DNA of 64,000 nt from Ruminiclostridium hungatei (GCF_002051585.1 NZ_MZGX01000017.1:1-64000); one strand, 5' to 3'; numbered from the stretch's first letter, positions 26,646 through 35,849 are shown. Translations and numbers: made by a program. Notes: generated by a model not told the origin, from the sequence alone.

Positions 26646-28988
26646 CTATTCTTCAATCACAAGTTCATAAATTGTTCTTGTTATTCCAGAACCTGCCCAA
26701 TATCCAACACCACCAGCAATAAGGGTTCCTACTCCATGTGCAACCCAAGCCCATGGTCCTGCTACATCAGCCGGAGTCCACCAAGCAGCAAACGCCGCTG
26801 CTCCCGCAGTAGCCCCAGCCCATCCTCCTGCTGATTCCACAACCGCCTTTACCTTATCCTCGGCAACATAGACTTTATATACATCCGCTGCAACACCTAC
26901 AACAATTAATACTTTTCCTCCATATCTGAATACATTACGAACTGTTCCTGCCCACTTTAACTTTGTTGCCATTGCTTCAGCCGCCTCAACTAAAGCTGGT
27001 TCTACTGCATCCCCTTTACCTTTTACAATCTCAGCTAGGGCTGTAATGCCGCCTTTCACCTGAACTTTTGAAGCATCTGCTACTACAGCAAATTTTCCAG
27101 ACCCCTGTTTTGAAAAAGCACTTCCTTCTTGAAGTATTACTTCACCAACCTTACTAGAAGATGCTCGGACAAGTTCACCTACTTTATCCCACATACGAGA
27201 TTCAGCAAATCTTTTATGAAATTGTGTAAATGCTTTTTGCATTTTACTGTTTAGTGGTGTAGTGTCGGATAGTCCATTATAATTTCGGAACTTCGACATT
27301 GCTTCAGCTTCTGTAGCAGTCTTTGTGGTATTAAACATTTGAAGCAACCGAGCTTCATCAAAAACAAGGAAACCATTTGGCTTTGTGACATCTACCGGAA
27401 TATCAATATTTTTATTTGGACTTATACCAACATAAGGATTTCCTTCGGTAACAAACCAAGAACATCCTCCCTTACCAAACTCTGGCTTAAATCCATACTC
27501 ACCTTTAGATAGGTTCTTAAGCATTTCAGTAGCAACTTCTGGGGTAACAGAGGCATTAGCAGGTATAACCCCTGTTTCATTTTGACCAAAATAGTAATAA
27601 AAAGTCCTATTTGCTATTTGTTCTGCTTCCGTATCTTCTTTTGAATTACCCGTCCCCTTATTTCCATTCTCGACTTTCTTTGGAGGAGTGTTATTGTAAT
27701 TTGCAGTTACCTTCTTAGTTTTTTCTTTCTGTAATGCAGCATATGTACGCTGATCCAATTTCCCCGTTGGCTCAATGCCCTGGAAGTGTTCCACCTCTTT
27801 ACGGTTCTCAGCGGTTCCATTTTTCTTTATACCTTCCAATTCTGTTTCACAGCCTTTTTGAAAACTCAACAAGGCTTCATAAGTCTCCCCGCTATTGCTC
27901 CACTTCCCATCAGCCCCATATTTGGGCAGTTTGTAACCCATATTCATGAGCATTAATTGGGCTTCTTTGACATAGGCATTATACACCCCGGCTTTTATGT
28001 CCCAATTATAAGTTGAATTGTTTTCCGGGCTTTTTCCTATTCCCATTATACCATTTTTTGCCTGTTCGGGTACATTGGAATTATTCAATAATTTATATGC
28101 GCTATTCAAGCTCTTGGCCGTACCGGGTCCGCAGCCTACATATTTGCCTTTTTTATCATATAGCTCCTGCTTGTCCAGCTTCATATATCCTGTTTGGAAG
28201 TTAATTAACGATTCCCTGGTAACGTCCCCAAAATACCCGCTGGCTTTATCACCGCTTCTTCCTGTCCAGTAATTCATACTTATTAAAACCTGCTGTATTT
28301 TCTTTACATTTTCGCTGGTTTCGCCATATGCTGCCGGTATTATCTCAGCTTTTTCTGCCGTCTCCTGTTTTTTTGTATTCTGAGCTGCAATTTTCATTCC
28401 TTCTTCCTGTGTTGTAACTCTCTGGATAACAGTTCCTTTTGTACCTGGAGCTTTTACTCCGTTTGTTTGTTCAATATGTAATATACTGTCCTCAGCGTTG
28501 CTCTCTGCTTTTTTACCCATTATGTCGGCTTCTTTTTCCAAATGCTCATCAGCGTTCACATCAAGGCCGGATTTAAGCTGAAATGCTGCACTTACTCTTC
28601 CCTGCTTCTGCTGTACCACATGCCAGCCCTCATGAGGGAGATAATTTTCCTGGCCCGGCCCAATATAAATTTCGCTTCCCTGAGTATACGCAAGTGCTCC
28701 CTCCTGCTGAGGTTTATCAGAATTATAATGCACCTGTACGTCAGAAAGACTGACTCCAGAAAGGTTTTCCAACCCGGTCTGCAGTTTATCCGGCAGACCT
28801 GTATTAGAAGCTGTACTCCTTTCATCCTGCTTTTTTTGCTGCATTTTTCCTTGCACTGGCAGCTCTTTTTCAAAGGACAGCCCCATTTTTCGAAGCCGTT
28901 TGCGCTGTCTGCCCTCTTCCATTAACTTTACAGCCTCCCGGTAACCCACCGCACTCTGAAATATCAAAAACTCCTCCTGAGTTATCAA
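26646..28988 (-). CDS. DUF4157 (eCIS-core) protein with peptidoglycan-binding repeats and hydrophobic C-terminus
   Basis: Numbered from the TTG at 28988, residues 63-135 form a DUF4157 domain with the metallopeptidase-like HEGWHVVQQ (119-127). Two peptidoglycan-binding-like repeats follow (about 223-295 and 335-420), then a Lys/Asn/Thr-rich linker (421-455), a unique region, and a Gly/Ala/Trp-rich hydrophobic tail (about 685-775; GGWAGATAGAAAFAAWW). There is no signal peptide. DUF4157 proteins accompany contractile injection systems or act as modular toxins, and the tail could insert in membranes; its function here is unproven. The start is unclear: TTG 28988, TTG 28967 (GGAGGAG just upstream) or ATG 28922 (GGAGG) all fit. 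Confidence 0.8.
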   Translation of the reverse strand: MITQEEFLIFQSAVGYREAVKLMEEGRQRKRLRKMGLSFEKELPVQGKMQQKKQDERSTASNTGLPDKLQTGLENLSGVSLSDVQVHYNSDKPQQEGALAYTQGSEIYIGPGQENYLPHEGWHVVQQKQGRVSAAFQLKSGLDVNADEHLEKEADIMGKKAESNAEDSILHIEQTNGVKAPGTKGTVIQRVTTQEEGMKIAAQNTKKQETAEKAEIIPAAYGETSENVKKIQQVLISMNYWTGRSGDKASGYFGDVTRESLINFQTGYMKLDKQELYDKKGKYVGCGPGTAKSLNSAYKLLNNSNVPEQAKNGIMGIGKSPENNSTYNWDIKAGVYNAYVKEAQLMLMNMGYKLPKYGADGKWSNSGETYEALLSFQKGCETELEGIKKNGTAENRKEVEHFQGIEPTGKLDQRTYAALQKEKTKKVTANYNNTPPKKVENGNKGTGNSKEDTEAEQIANRTFYYYFGQNETGVIPANASVTPEVATEMLKNLSKGEYGFKPEFGKGGCSWFVTEGNPYVGISPNKNIDIPVDVTKPNGFLVFDEARLLQMFNTTKTATEAEAMSKFRNYNGLSDTTPLNSKMQKAFTQFHKRFAESRMWDKVGELVRASSSKVGEVILQEGSAFSKQGSGKFAVVADASKVQVKGGITALAEIVKGKGDAVEPALVEAAEAMATKLKWAGTVRNVFRYGGKVLIVVGVAADVYKVYVAEDKVKAVVESAGGWAGATAGAAAFAAWWTPADVAGPWAWVAHGVGTLIAGGVGYWAGSGITRTIYELVIEE

Positions 28989-29381
28989 ATCAGGGTCTGA
29001 AAGTATAAACTGTAATATTATTCTATAATCCGTACTCCTGACATTGTTTTTTTAGCAGGTTGACCCTGCTTGAGGTTTTGTTTATGTGAATTTGAATTTA
29101 TTTTGGCTGAAGCTTGCTCTGTTTTCTTCTGTGCCGGGGCTCTCATATACATTTTGTATCACTCCAAAATTTATTTTCTATACCTTATAGTAAATTTTGA
29201 AGTTGACTTAACACCCTGTTTTAACAAGGAACTTTTCCCAGTAGTCTGCAACAGATAAAACTTATCAGACGTTACAGACCACTGGTCATTACACCAAAAA
29301 AGAGCATGCTCCCTACTTAAAGTAGTTGGCAATACTCCCTTTTGTATAAGGTTTTATTATGTGGCTAACATTTCAATATTA
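28989..29381. other. Intergenic region at the right edge of the islet
   Basis: About 390 bases hold no convincing gene. An 11-bp hairpin (29238-29248 with 29275-29285, CCAGT-GTCTG type) and the ABC-operon terminator at 29296-29340 are present. The frame of the DUF4157 gene stays open for about 20 codons upstream of 28988 to a TAA, without an ATG. Confidence 0.5.
29296..29340 (-). terminator. Probable terminator of the YtrA-type ABC operon
   Basis: On the minus strand GAGTAT (29337-29332) can pair with ATGCTC (29307-29302) around an inner CTACTT/AGTAG stem, followed directly by six T residues (29301-29296). It lies about 45 bases after the permease stop. Confidence 0.5.
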
Positions 29382-30200
29382 TCATCTCAATGACACCTTG
29401 TTTTTCATAATTCTTGAGGTTACATAGAACAATATGCATACCATAATGATTTCAAATATATAGCCTCCAAACCCTATTACAATTGTCGTGGGTTCTGCTC
29501 CCTTCATGCTTTCGAGCAGATAGCCGAACATATTTTGGGAAGTCAGGGAAACTCCTATATTTTCCACCAGATCAATTTCTACTGAAAACGGTACAAATAT
29601 GGCAAATATTGCTTCTGCTATTTGCAGGATTACATTTGTTGCGATAAAGACCAGAAAGGCAGCAGCTCCGCCCATACTGTGAAAGGCAGGCCTGTTTGCC
29701 ATGGTTATTGCGAAATATATCTGACCCAGCAAGTATAGGGTTGCAAGAATCATCATTGGCACGAAAAGATATATTACTTTTTCCATTCCGTATATTTTGA
29801 GCTGATCCATTACCATTGAAAGCTCTCCGGTTAAACCAAAGCCATATAAGCTTATATAAAATGCGCACACAGTCACTCCGTAGCTCAGCAGCATCCAAAA
29901 GAAAGCAGCTATACCCTTGGCTGCCAGCAGCAAATGCGGCTTTACAGGTAACGTAAACATCAGGTAGCCTTCATTTGAATAAAGATTTCTATAAAATCTC
30001 ATGGCAATTACAACGAAGGTTACAATTGAAACAGCGATACCAAGCAAAAGCAGTACAAACGAGGTTGTCATCCTGAACCAGTCGATATCCAACGTCTTGG
30101 CCGAAAGCACCATACTTGCAAAAATAAGACTTATCAGGTAGAACATCGGAATTATGCGTGCAGTATCCTTAAATTCATGTTTTAATAATTTGTTTAACAT
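29382..30200 (-). CDS. ABC-2-type permease of a GntR-controlled exporter
   Basis: The 272-residue protein has about six membrane segments and begins MLNKLLKHEFKDTARIIP, the usual amphipathic lead of ABC-2 permeases encoded beside YtrA-type regulators. It has no ATPase domain and must work with the ATPase whose stop codon overlaps its start. Substrate is unknown; related Firmicute systems respond to cell-wall-active peptides or antibiotics. GGAGGT precedes the ATG. Confidence 0.85.
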   Translation of the reverse strand: MLNKLLKHEFKDTARIIPMFYLISLIFASMVLSAKTLDIDWFRMTTSFVLLLLGIAVSIVTFVVIAMRFYRNLYSNEGYLMFTLPVKPHLLLAAKGIAAFFWMLLSYGVTVCAFYISLYGFGLTGELSMVMDQLKIYGMEKVIYLFVPMMILATLYLLGQIYFAITMANRPAFHSMGGAAAFLVFIATNVILQIAEAIFAIFVPFSVEIDLVENIGVSLTSQNMFGYLLESMKGAEPTTIVIGFGGYIFEIIMVCILFYVTSRIMKNKVSLR

Positions 30201-30892
30201 TTGAATACCTCCTCAAATAATTCAACGACAGATTTGCCTTTGCTTTCACGAATATTGTCCACAGTGTCGTCTATGAGAATCCTTCTGTCCCCAACCATTA
30301 TCACCTTGTCAAAAATCCTTTCCACATCATGTATCAGGTGGGTTGATATGAGCACCACGGAATCCTCCGAATAATTGTTCAGGATAATATCCAGCATGGC
30401 CTTTCTTGATGCAGGGTCCAGTCCTCCCAGCGGTTCGTCCAGCAGATAGATTTTTGCTCTTCTGGACATCACAAGTATAAGCTGGACCTTTTCCTGCATT
30501 CCCTTGGACATACTTTTTATTTTTTGATTGGGATCAAGCTTGAATTGCTGGAACATCTCCTCAGCTTTCTTCCTGTCAAAATCGGTATAAAAGTCCTCAA
30601 AGAAATCCATGGCTTCCCTTGCCCTGTAATTTTCCGACAAATAGGTTTTCTCAGGCAGGTATGATATTAAGGCTTTTGAGGCTTCACCCGGTTCATTGCC
30701 GTCTATCAGCACCTTTCCGTTATAATCTTTTATAAGTCCTGCCATCACCTTTATCAACGAGGTCTTGCCGCAGCCGTTGGGACCAAGCAGGCCCACTATA
30801 GTGCCGCTCTCAAGTGTCAAGGATATATTGTCCAGAACTTTTTTGGAACCGTATTTCTTCTCTAAGGCTATAATTTCAATTATCTTACCCAT
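30194..30892 (-). CDS. ABC transporter ATP-binding protein
   Basis: A 232-residue ATPase with Walker A (GPNGCGKTS), Q-loop region, a signature SKGMQEKVQL (variant of LSGGQ), Walker B (IYLLDEPLGGLDP) and the switch His (STHLIHD). The LSGGQ variant with SKGM is common in YtrB/EcsA-type exporters. It overlaps both the regulator (by 8 bases) and the permease (by 7 bases), so the three are translationally coupled. Confidence 0.92.
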   Translation of the reverse strand: MGKIIEIIALEKKYGSKKVLDNISLTLESGTIVGLLGPNGCGKTSLIKVMAGLIKDYNGKVLIDGNEPGEASKALISYLPEKTYLSENYRAREAMDFFEDFYTDFDRKKAEEMFQQFKLDPNQKIKSMSKGMQEKVQLILVMSRRAKIYLLDEPLGGLDPASRKAMLDIILNNYSEDSVVLISTHLIHDVERIFDKVIMVGDRRILIDDTVDNIRESKGKSVVELFEEVFKC

Positions 30893-31271
30893 TACTGCCT
30901 TCCCCCTTTATAAGGTCTAATTTATTTGTAACTATATAAATAACTTCATCCCTTTTATAACCCAGCTTTTCCATGGCATCATAGTAATTATCGGTGTATT
31001 GCCGGGCCATTTCGCTTCTGGCCTTTAAGATTTTCTGGTGATCCTGTGCCACATATCTGCCTGAAGTTCTTTCGGTATAAAGCAGTCCATCCCGTTCCAA
31101 TTCTGCCAATGCCCTCTGCATGGTATTGGGATTTACCGAAAACTCCACTGCCAGGTCCCTCACCGACTGAAGGCGCTGCCCTGGCTCCCATACCCCCGCC
31201 ACAATTTTAAGTTTTACATCATTCATTATCTGAATATAAATAGGCACGTTTGATGAAAAATCGTTTGCCAT
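30885..31271 (-). CDS. YtrA-family GntR transcription regulator
   Basis: The 128-residue protein has an N-terminal GntR winged helix (VPIYIQIMNDVKLKIVAG, LQSVRDLAVEFSVNPNTMQR) and only a short C-terminal helical dimerisation part, which defines the YtrA subfamily. Such regulators repress their own ABC operon. A 20+4+20-base palindrome over the operon promoter at 31779-31822 is the likely operator. AGGAGG precedes the ATG. Confidence 0.9.
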   Translation of the reverse strand: MANDFSSNVPIYIQIMNDVKLKIVAGVWEPGQRLQSVRDLAVEFSVNPNTMQRALAELERDGLLYTERTSGRYVAQDHQKILKARSEMARQYTDNYYDAMEKLGYKRDEVIYIVTNKLDLIKGEGSNG

Positions 31272-31296
31272 GAAGTTCCTCCTTTCTTAAATGCGG

Positions 31297-31743
31297 CTAT
31301 TTCTCCTGGTCTATTTTGTCCCAGGTTATTTTATAGCTTCCCTTGTGCTCATCACCTTCCACAGTAATCTCATAGTTGCCCGGCTTATCCAGCTTTACCT
31401 TGAAATCCGATGTAGGCAGGTCTGTTCCCTGATAAATAGTTTCTTCTTCCCGGCCTTTTTCAGCTTCTGTTCTGTTTGCAGCCCCTGAATCAGTTTTTTT
31501 GGAGATTTCCAGATCAAGTTTTCCTTCTGTGGTAACAATAGCTACGCTGACTTCAATTGCTTCTCCATCCCCAACTTTAACTTTGGTTGTTTTATAACCG
31601 CTGAATTTCTGATAGGACATGGACATTTTTGAAAAGGTATTTACCTCAACTGAGCCTCTTGTAACCCCACTGCCGTATGTACAACCTGAGATTGCAGCTA
31701 TTGCCAGCAATGCGGCAAATAAAAGCATAAGCCTGTTTTTCAT
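31297..31743 (-). CDS. Secreted lipoprotein, first gene of the ABC operon
   Basis: The 148-residue protein has a lipoprotein signal with lipobox AISGC near residues 19-23. The mature part looks like a single beta-rich domain (LDKPGNYEITVEGDEHKGS) that could bind a ligand at the cell surface. I do not recognise a named family. The ATG at 31743 has AAAGGAG upstream. It directly follows the operator-promoter region and precedes the GntR gene by 25 bases, so it may sense the compound the exporter handles; this is inference. Confidence 0.8.
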   Translation of the reverse strand: MKNRLMLLFAALLAIAAISGCTYGSGVTRGSVEVNTFSKMSMSYQKFSGYKTTKVKVGDGEAIEVSVAIVTTEGKLDLEISKKTDSGAANRTEAEKGREEETIYQGTDLPTSDFKVKLDKPGNYEITVEGDEHKGSYKITWDKIDQEK

Positions 31744-31778
31744 ATTATAACTTGCTCCTTTCAAACCCATATATTGTA

Positions 31779-31822
31779 TTACTGTATCATTGTATTAATC
31801 ACTTAATACAATGATACAGTAA
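31779..31822. promoter_or_regulatory. Palindromic operator of the YtrA-type regulator
   Basis: Perfect 20-base arms (31779-31798 and 31803-31822, TTACTGTATCATTGTATTAA and its complement) flank a 4-base centre. A second shorter palindrome, ATTGTATT/AATACAAT, follows at 31822-31845. Both overlap the sigma-A promoter, so binding would block polymerase. A GntR regulator is encoded two genes downstream. Confidence 0.8.
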
Positions 31823-31839
31823 TTGTATTAAGGTGTCAA
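31811..31839 (-). promoter_or_regulatory. Sigma-A promoter of the lipoprotein-GntR-ABC operon
   Basis: On the minus strand TTGACA (31839-31834) and TATCAT (31816-31811) are spaced by exactly 17 bases. The -10 lies inside the right arm of the large palindrome and the -35 inside the second palindrome, an arrangement expected for repression. Confidence 0.75.
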
Positions 31840-31899
31840 TACAATTTCACAATCTATTATATATACAATTTACCGCTGCCCCGGCAAAAGACATATAAA

Positions 31900-31927
31900 A
31901 AAGCTGCCGTCAAAAGCCGGCAGCTTT
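31900..31927 (-). terminator. Terminator behind the CD1247-type gene
   Basis: A GC-rich 10-bp stem (AAAGCTGCCG/CGGCAGCTTT) with an 8-base loop is followed on the minus strand by TTTTTATAT. It ends the efp operon. Confidence 0.88.
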
Positions 31928-31941
31928 ACCAAAGTCAATTA

Positions 31942-32364
31942 CTATTCTTCATCGTGCTCATGGCCACAGCCGCAGTCGCACTCATCATCATCACAATCAC
32001 AATCCCATTCAAGCTCTATCTTCTGATGGCAGTGAGGGCACTCAATTGATTCTGCATCCTCATCAATCAGCTCAAGATCAACTTCAATTTCTTCACCGCA
32101 GTACGGACACTGGATTTCTTCAAATTCAATATCATCCTCTTGTTCATATACGGTTTTTTCGAGTTCGGCAAGATCCTCATCAATACCATCAACCTGCTCG
32201 CCCATTTCGTCCTGTATCTCTTCAACATCTTCTATTGCAAGAGAAATATCATCCAGAACATCAATGATAGCAGTCAAAAGTTTGCCTTCATTTGTAGTGT
32301 CATCAATTTTCATACCCTCTGCCAAGCCTTTTATGAAAGCAACTCGCTCACTAATATAGCTCAT
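31942..32364 (-). CDS. CD1247-type acidic zinc-ribbon protein
   Basis: The 140-residue protein begins MSYISERVAFIKGLAEGM, the N-terminal domain named after Clostridioides difficile CD1247, followed by an acidic helix, a zinc ribbon (CPYCGEEIE ... CPHCHQKIE) and a Cys/Asp/His-rich tail (CDCDDDECDCGCGHEHDEE) that may bind metal. Function is unknown. It follows efp by 33 bases and shares its terminator, an arrangement common in clostridia. Confidence 0.85.
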   Translation of the reverse strand: MSYISERVAFIKGLAEGMKIDDTTNEGKLLTAIIDVLDDISLAIEDVEEIQDEMGEQVDGIDEDLAELEKTVYEQEDDIEFEEIQCPYCGEEIEVDLELIDEDAESIECPHCHQKIELEWDCDCDDDECDCGCGHEHDEE

Positions 32365-32397
32365 AATCCTACCTCCTCTGTCTTTCCTTGATATTTA

Positions 32398-32961
32398 TTA
32401 TTTGTTTACTCTTTCCATATATTCATTTGTTCTGGTATCAATTCTGATTACATCACCAGTATTAACAAAAAGAGGCACTTTTATAACTGCACCGGTTTCA
32501 ACAGTAGCCGGCTTGGTCGCACCTGTAGCAGTGTCACCCTTGAAGCCGGGGTCAGTTTGGGTTACTTCAAGTTCCACAAAGGTAGGTGGCTCTATACCGA
32601 AAACATTTCCCTTATGTGAAAGTATTCTTACTACATTGTTTTCCTTTACAAGATCAAGGGCATTACCTATAGCAGACTTGTTTATGGGAAGCTGCTCATA
32701 GGATTCAACATCCATAAAATAATACAAGTCACCATCGTTATAGAGATACTGCATATCTTTTCTTTCAATATGAGCCTTGGGCATCTTGTCAGTTGGATTA
32801 AAAGTTCTTTCAACTGTAGCTCCGGTCACTATATTTTTCAGCCTTGTTCTAACAAAAGCAGCTCCTTTGCCTGGTTTTACGTGTTGGAATTCAACAACCT
32901 GAAAGATGTTATTGTCCAACTCAAAAGTTACGCCGTTCCTAAAATCACCAGCAACTATCAT
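32398..32961 (-). CDS. efp: Elongation factor P
   Basis: EF-P rescues ribosomes stalled at polyproline. The 187-residue protein has three beta-barrel domains; the loop that is modified in other bacteria reads KPGKGAAFV near residues 30-38. The C-terminal part [17 protein letters not shown] is conserved. GGAGGT precedes the ATG. No modification enzymes are in the window. It lies downstream of the M24 peptidase and aroQ, as often in Firmicutes. Confidence 0.97.
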   Translation of the reverse strand: MIVAGDFRNGVTFELDNNIFQVVEFQHVKPGKGAAFVRTRLKNIVTGATVERTFNPTDKMPKAHIERKDMQYLYNDGDLYYFMDVESYEQLPINKSAIGNALDLVKENNVVRILSHKGNVFGIEPPTFVELEVTQTDPGFKGDTATGATKPATVETGAVIKVPLFVNTGDVIRIDTRTNEYMERVNK

Positions 32962-33223
32962 ATCTTACCTCCATGATATAAATAAATATGCATTTTATAA
33001 ATTTAAATGAATAACACAAAACTTTATGTTTAATTGTACCCTAGTTTATATTAAATTAATTTTCAGGTTTAAGCAAGAAAAATTTTCAATTTAATAGTAA
33101 ATGCTTCAATTTTAGTGTATTTTTTTGAAAGTTTTCCTAAAGTCAATTACCGTTGAAACCTTCATTTCCCATGGGAAGATATGTTTCAAGCATTTTATTT
33201 TAAATTTTCCACAGTTTTACTTT

Positions 33224-34309
33224 TTACAGTATAATTATTTCTTTGGGTGCCTGGGTCAATACCTGAGGTTTGTCATCCCGTATGATAATTGTATCTTCAA
33301 TCCTCACACCGCCCAGGCCCTCTACATATATTCCCGGCTCAACAGTCACGGCCATCCTGTTTTCCAGTGCCTTTTCTCCGCTCATGGACAGTCTTGGGCT
33401 TTCATGAATTTCAAGTCCCACACCATGTCCAAGACCATGTCCGAATTTGCCCTCATAGCCCTTGCTGTAAATGATATCCCTGGCTATCCTGTCAACTTCT
33501 CTTCCGGTTCTGCCCCTTACGGCTCCTCTTTCGGAGGTCAACTGGGCCTCAAGCACAATATTGTAAATATCAATGAGCCTTTTATCCGGCTGTCCCAGAA
33601 AGACTGTCCTTGTTATATCAGAGCAGTAGTGGTTGTATAATGCCCCAAAATCTATGGTTATGGCGTCACCAAGTTCCAGTTTTTTGTCCGATGCCACTCC
33701 ATGCGGCATTGACGACCTCAAACCGGAAGCCACTATTGTTTCAAAAGAAGGACCTGCCGCTCCAAGCTTTTTCATTTTATACTCAAGTTCGGCTGCCACA
33801 TCAAGCTCGGTTATTCCGGGCCTGATTAAAGGAAGTACTTGCATCAGTGCATCGTCCGCTATTTTTACGGCTTTTGCAATAATTTCAATTTCCTGCTCGT
33901 CCTTAATGCTTCTCATATCATCTACTGCCAGGCCCATACCTTTGAATTCCATGTCCTTAAACCGGTCGGACAGTGCCCTGCCGGCAGAATAGCTGACTGC
34001 GTGGTCTTCAAAGCCAATGCTCCTAGCCTGTTCGGAATGTATCAGTTCTCCGATGGTTTCATTTATGTCCGGCTTGTGCTGAACTATTTGAAACAGAGGA
34101 GCCTGACGGGCAGATTGCTCCATATATCTGAAATCTGTAAGCAGATAGGCTTTTTTTGAGGTTATCAGCAAATTTGCTGAAGTCCCTGTAAAGCCTGACA
34201 AATACATATAACTTTCTCTTTTTGTAATCAAGGCCGCCTCAAGGTGCAATTCTGCCAACCTGTTCCTGAAACCGTCCAGTCTTTTACTGAGATTTTCTGC
34301 ATTAAACAT
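33224..34309 (-). CDS. M24 Xaa-Pro aminopeptidase
   Basis: The 361-residue cytoplasmic peptidase removes residues N-terminal to proline. An N-terminal creatinase-like domain (1-125) precedes the pita-bread domain with metal ligands in TIDFGALYNHYCSDITR, GHGLGHGVGLEIHE, TVEPGIYV and GVRIEDT. It belongs to the YpdF/YqhT group. It sits between aroQ and efp, a conserved Firmicute order. AGGAGG precedes the ATG. Confidence 0.94.
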   Translation of the reverse strand: MFNAENLSKRLDGFRNRLAELHLEAALITKRESYMYLSGFTGTSANLLITSKKAYLLTDFRYMEQSARQAPLFQIVQHKPDINETIGELIHSEQARSIGFEDHAVSYSAGRALSDRFKDMEFKGMGLAVDDMRSIKDEQEIEIIAKAVKIADDALMQVLPLIRPGITELDVAAELEYKMKKLGAAGPSFETIVASGLRSSMPHGVASDKKLELGDAITIDFGALYNHYCSDITRTVFLGQPDKRLIDIYNIVLEAQLTSERGAVRGRTGREVDRIARDIIYSKGYEGKFGHGLGHGVGLEIHESPRLSMSGEKALENRMAVTVEPGIYVEGLGGVRIEDTIIIRDDKPQVLTQAPKEIIIL

Positions 34310-34417
34310 TTAACTGCCTCCTAAATTCCCCATTATTTAATAAGTCAATGTCCTTATCTTTATTTTTATATTTTTTTTATATTTTTTTTTATATTTACTG
34401 TTTACCTGCCCTTAACC

Positions 34418-34855
34418 TTAGCCTGGCTGAAGCTCTGCCGCAGCGTGCAATGCAAGGATATAGCTCATCTTTCCAAAACCGCAAATCTGTCCCACACACA
34501 CGGGGGCAATTACAGAGGTGTGCCTGAATTCTTCTCTGCTATGTATGTTTGAAAGGTGAATCTCTATTGTAGGAAGCTCTATGGCCTTGATTGCATCCCT
34601 GATGGCTATGCTGTAATGGGTGTAGGCACCTGCGTTTATTACTATGCAGTCATAGACCTCCCGGGCTGCATGAAGCTTATCAATGATTTCCCCTTCGTGA
34701 TTGCTCTGTATAAAATCCGTTTCAAGCCCCAACTGTTCAGATGTTATATTTACCGCCTTGGCAATATCCAGTAAAGTCTCACTTCCGTAAACACCTTTTT
34801 CACGGACTCCCAGCAAATTCAGGTTAGGCCCGTTTACAACCAATACTTTTTTCAT
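34418..34855 (-). CDS. aroQ: 3-dehydroquinate dehydratase type II
   Basis: This enzyme carries out the third step of the shikimate pathway. The 145-residue protein begins MKKVLVVNGPNLNLLG, has the active-site Tyr region GVYGSETL and the Asn/His segments NAGAYTHYS and EIHLSNIHSREEFRH. The ATG at 34855 has AGGAGG directly upstream and gives the normal length; a longer frame exists without a ribosome site. Confidence 0.96.
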   Translation of the reverse strand: MKKVLVVNGPNLNLLGVREKGVYGSETLLDIAKAVNITSEQLGLETDFIQSNHEGEIIDKLHAAREVYDCIVINAGAYTHYSIAIRDAIKAIELPTIEIHLSNIHSREEFRHTSVIAPVCVGQICGFGKMSYILALHAAAELQPG

Positions 34856-34886
34856 TTTTTGCCTCCTTTTGTTATCAGTATTTATT

Positions 34887-35747
34887 CTATTCATACTTCT
34901 CTCTGGCTTCCATATATATCTTTTTCAGGGCAACAGCATCTTCAGCCATCATTCCCCTTGACTCACATATTATAACAGGTTCCATTCTTCTTTTTACAAG
35001 AATGGGCGCAAGGTGCTCAAATTCCGGCCCATACTGCCTGTCGGAGAAATTCCAGTGCCTTTTTTCTCCGCCCCTTGAAAACTCAATCCTGCTGAAATGA
35101 CAATGTATCCTTTTTGCCCTCTCTTTTCCGATGTAGTTTTCAATCATATTGATAACCGCGGCAAAGTCCTCCTCTGAATTCAAGATTCCCAGTCCACGGG
35201 CATGCACATGTCCGAAATCTATTGTTGGAATAACCCTCTCATCAACCTTGCACATCTCCAGAATTTCCTCTACCGTACCCAACTGGTTTTGTTTGCCCAG
35301 CACCTCCGGACAGATGTGTATATCCCCAAAACCGGCAGCATCAGCCAGTTCCAAGGTCTCGGCCAGGATTGCCAGCGCCTGCCTCAAAGCGGCTTCCCTG
35401 GGAATCTTGCTGCAGGAGCCTGTATGCACCACAATTCTTTTGGCTCCCATCCATCTTGCAACCTGCATGGTTTCCAGTATATATCTTTTTGAATTTTCCC
35501 TTTTTTCAGCCTCTTCACTGGCCATATTAATATAATAGGGTGCGTGAATGCTCAGGAATATATTGTTCTCCATGGCCTGAAGCCCTATTTCCCTGGCTGT
35601 TGCTTCACCGACCTTGACACCTTTGCTGCAGGAATACTCATAAGCCTCCAGGCCCATTGATGCCAGCCACGCCGGCATTTGTGAAGACGATTTGTAGCCC
35701 TGTTCATAAAAACTGTCCGAGTTTCCGGAGGGTCCGAATTTAATCAT
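34887..35747 (-). CDS. nfo: Endonuclease IV-like AP endonuclease
   Basis: A TIM-barrel enzyme of 286 residues that repairs abasic DNA. Metal ligands appear in order: SIHAPYYINM, IVVHTGS, ICPEVLGK, IPTIDFGHVHARG, and HCHFSRIEFSRGGEKRHW. The last segment differs somewhat from E. coli Nfo, so it belongs to a shorter clostridial subgroup and might have a sugar-isomerase-like role. GGGAGAAG precedes the ATG. Confidence 0.88.
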   Translation of the reverse strand: MIKFGPSGNSDSFYEQGYKSSSQMPAWLASMGLEAYEYSCSKGVKVGEATAREIGLQAMENNIFLSIHAPYYINMASEEAEKRENSKRYILETMQVARWMGAKRIVVHTGSCSKIPREAALRQALAILAETLELADAAGFGDIHICPEVLGKQNQLGTVEEILEMCKVDERVIPTIDFGHVHARGLGILNSEEDFAAVINMIENYIGKERAKRIHCHFSRIEFSRGGEKRHWNFSDRQYGPEFEHLAPILVKRRMEPVIICESRGMMAEDAVALKKIYMEAREKYE

Positions 35748-35849
35748 TTGCTTCTCCCTTGGTTTATTCCAACCTTCTGATGAGGTTTATCATTATTCTT
35801 TCTTATATATTATTCAAAAATACCGCCTTGGGTAAGGCAATCTCTTCTA

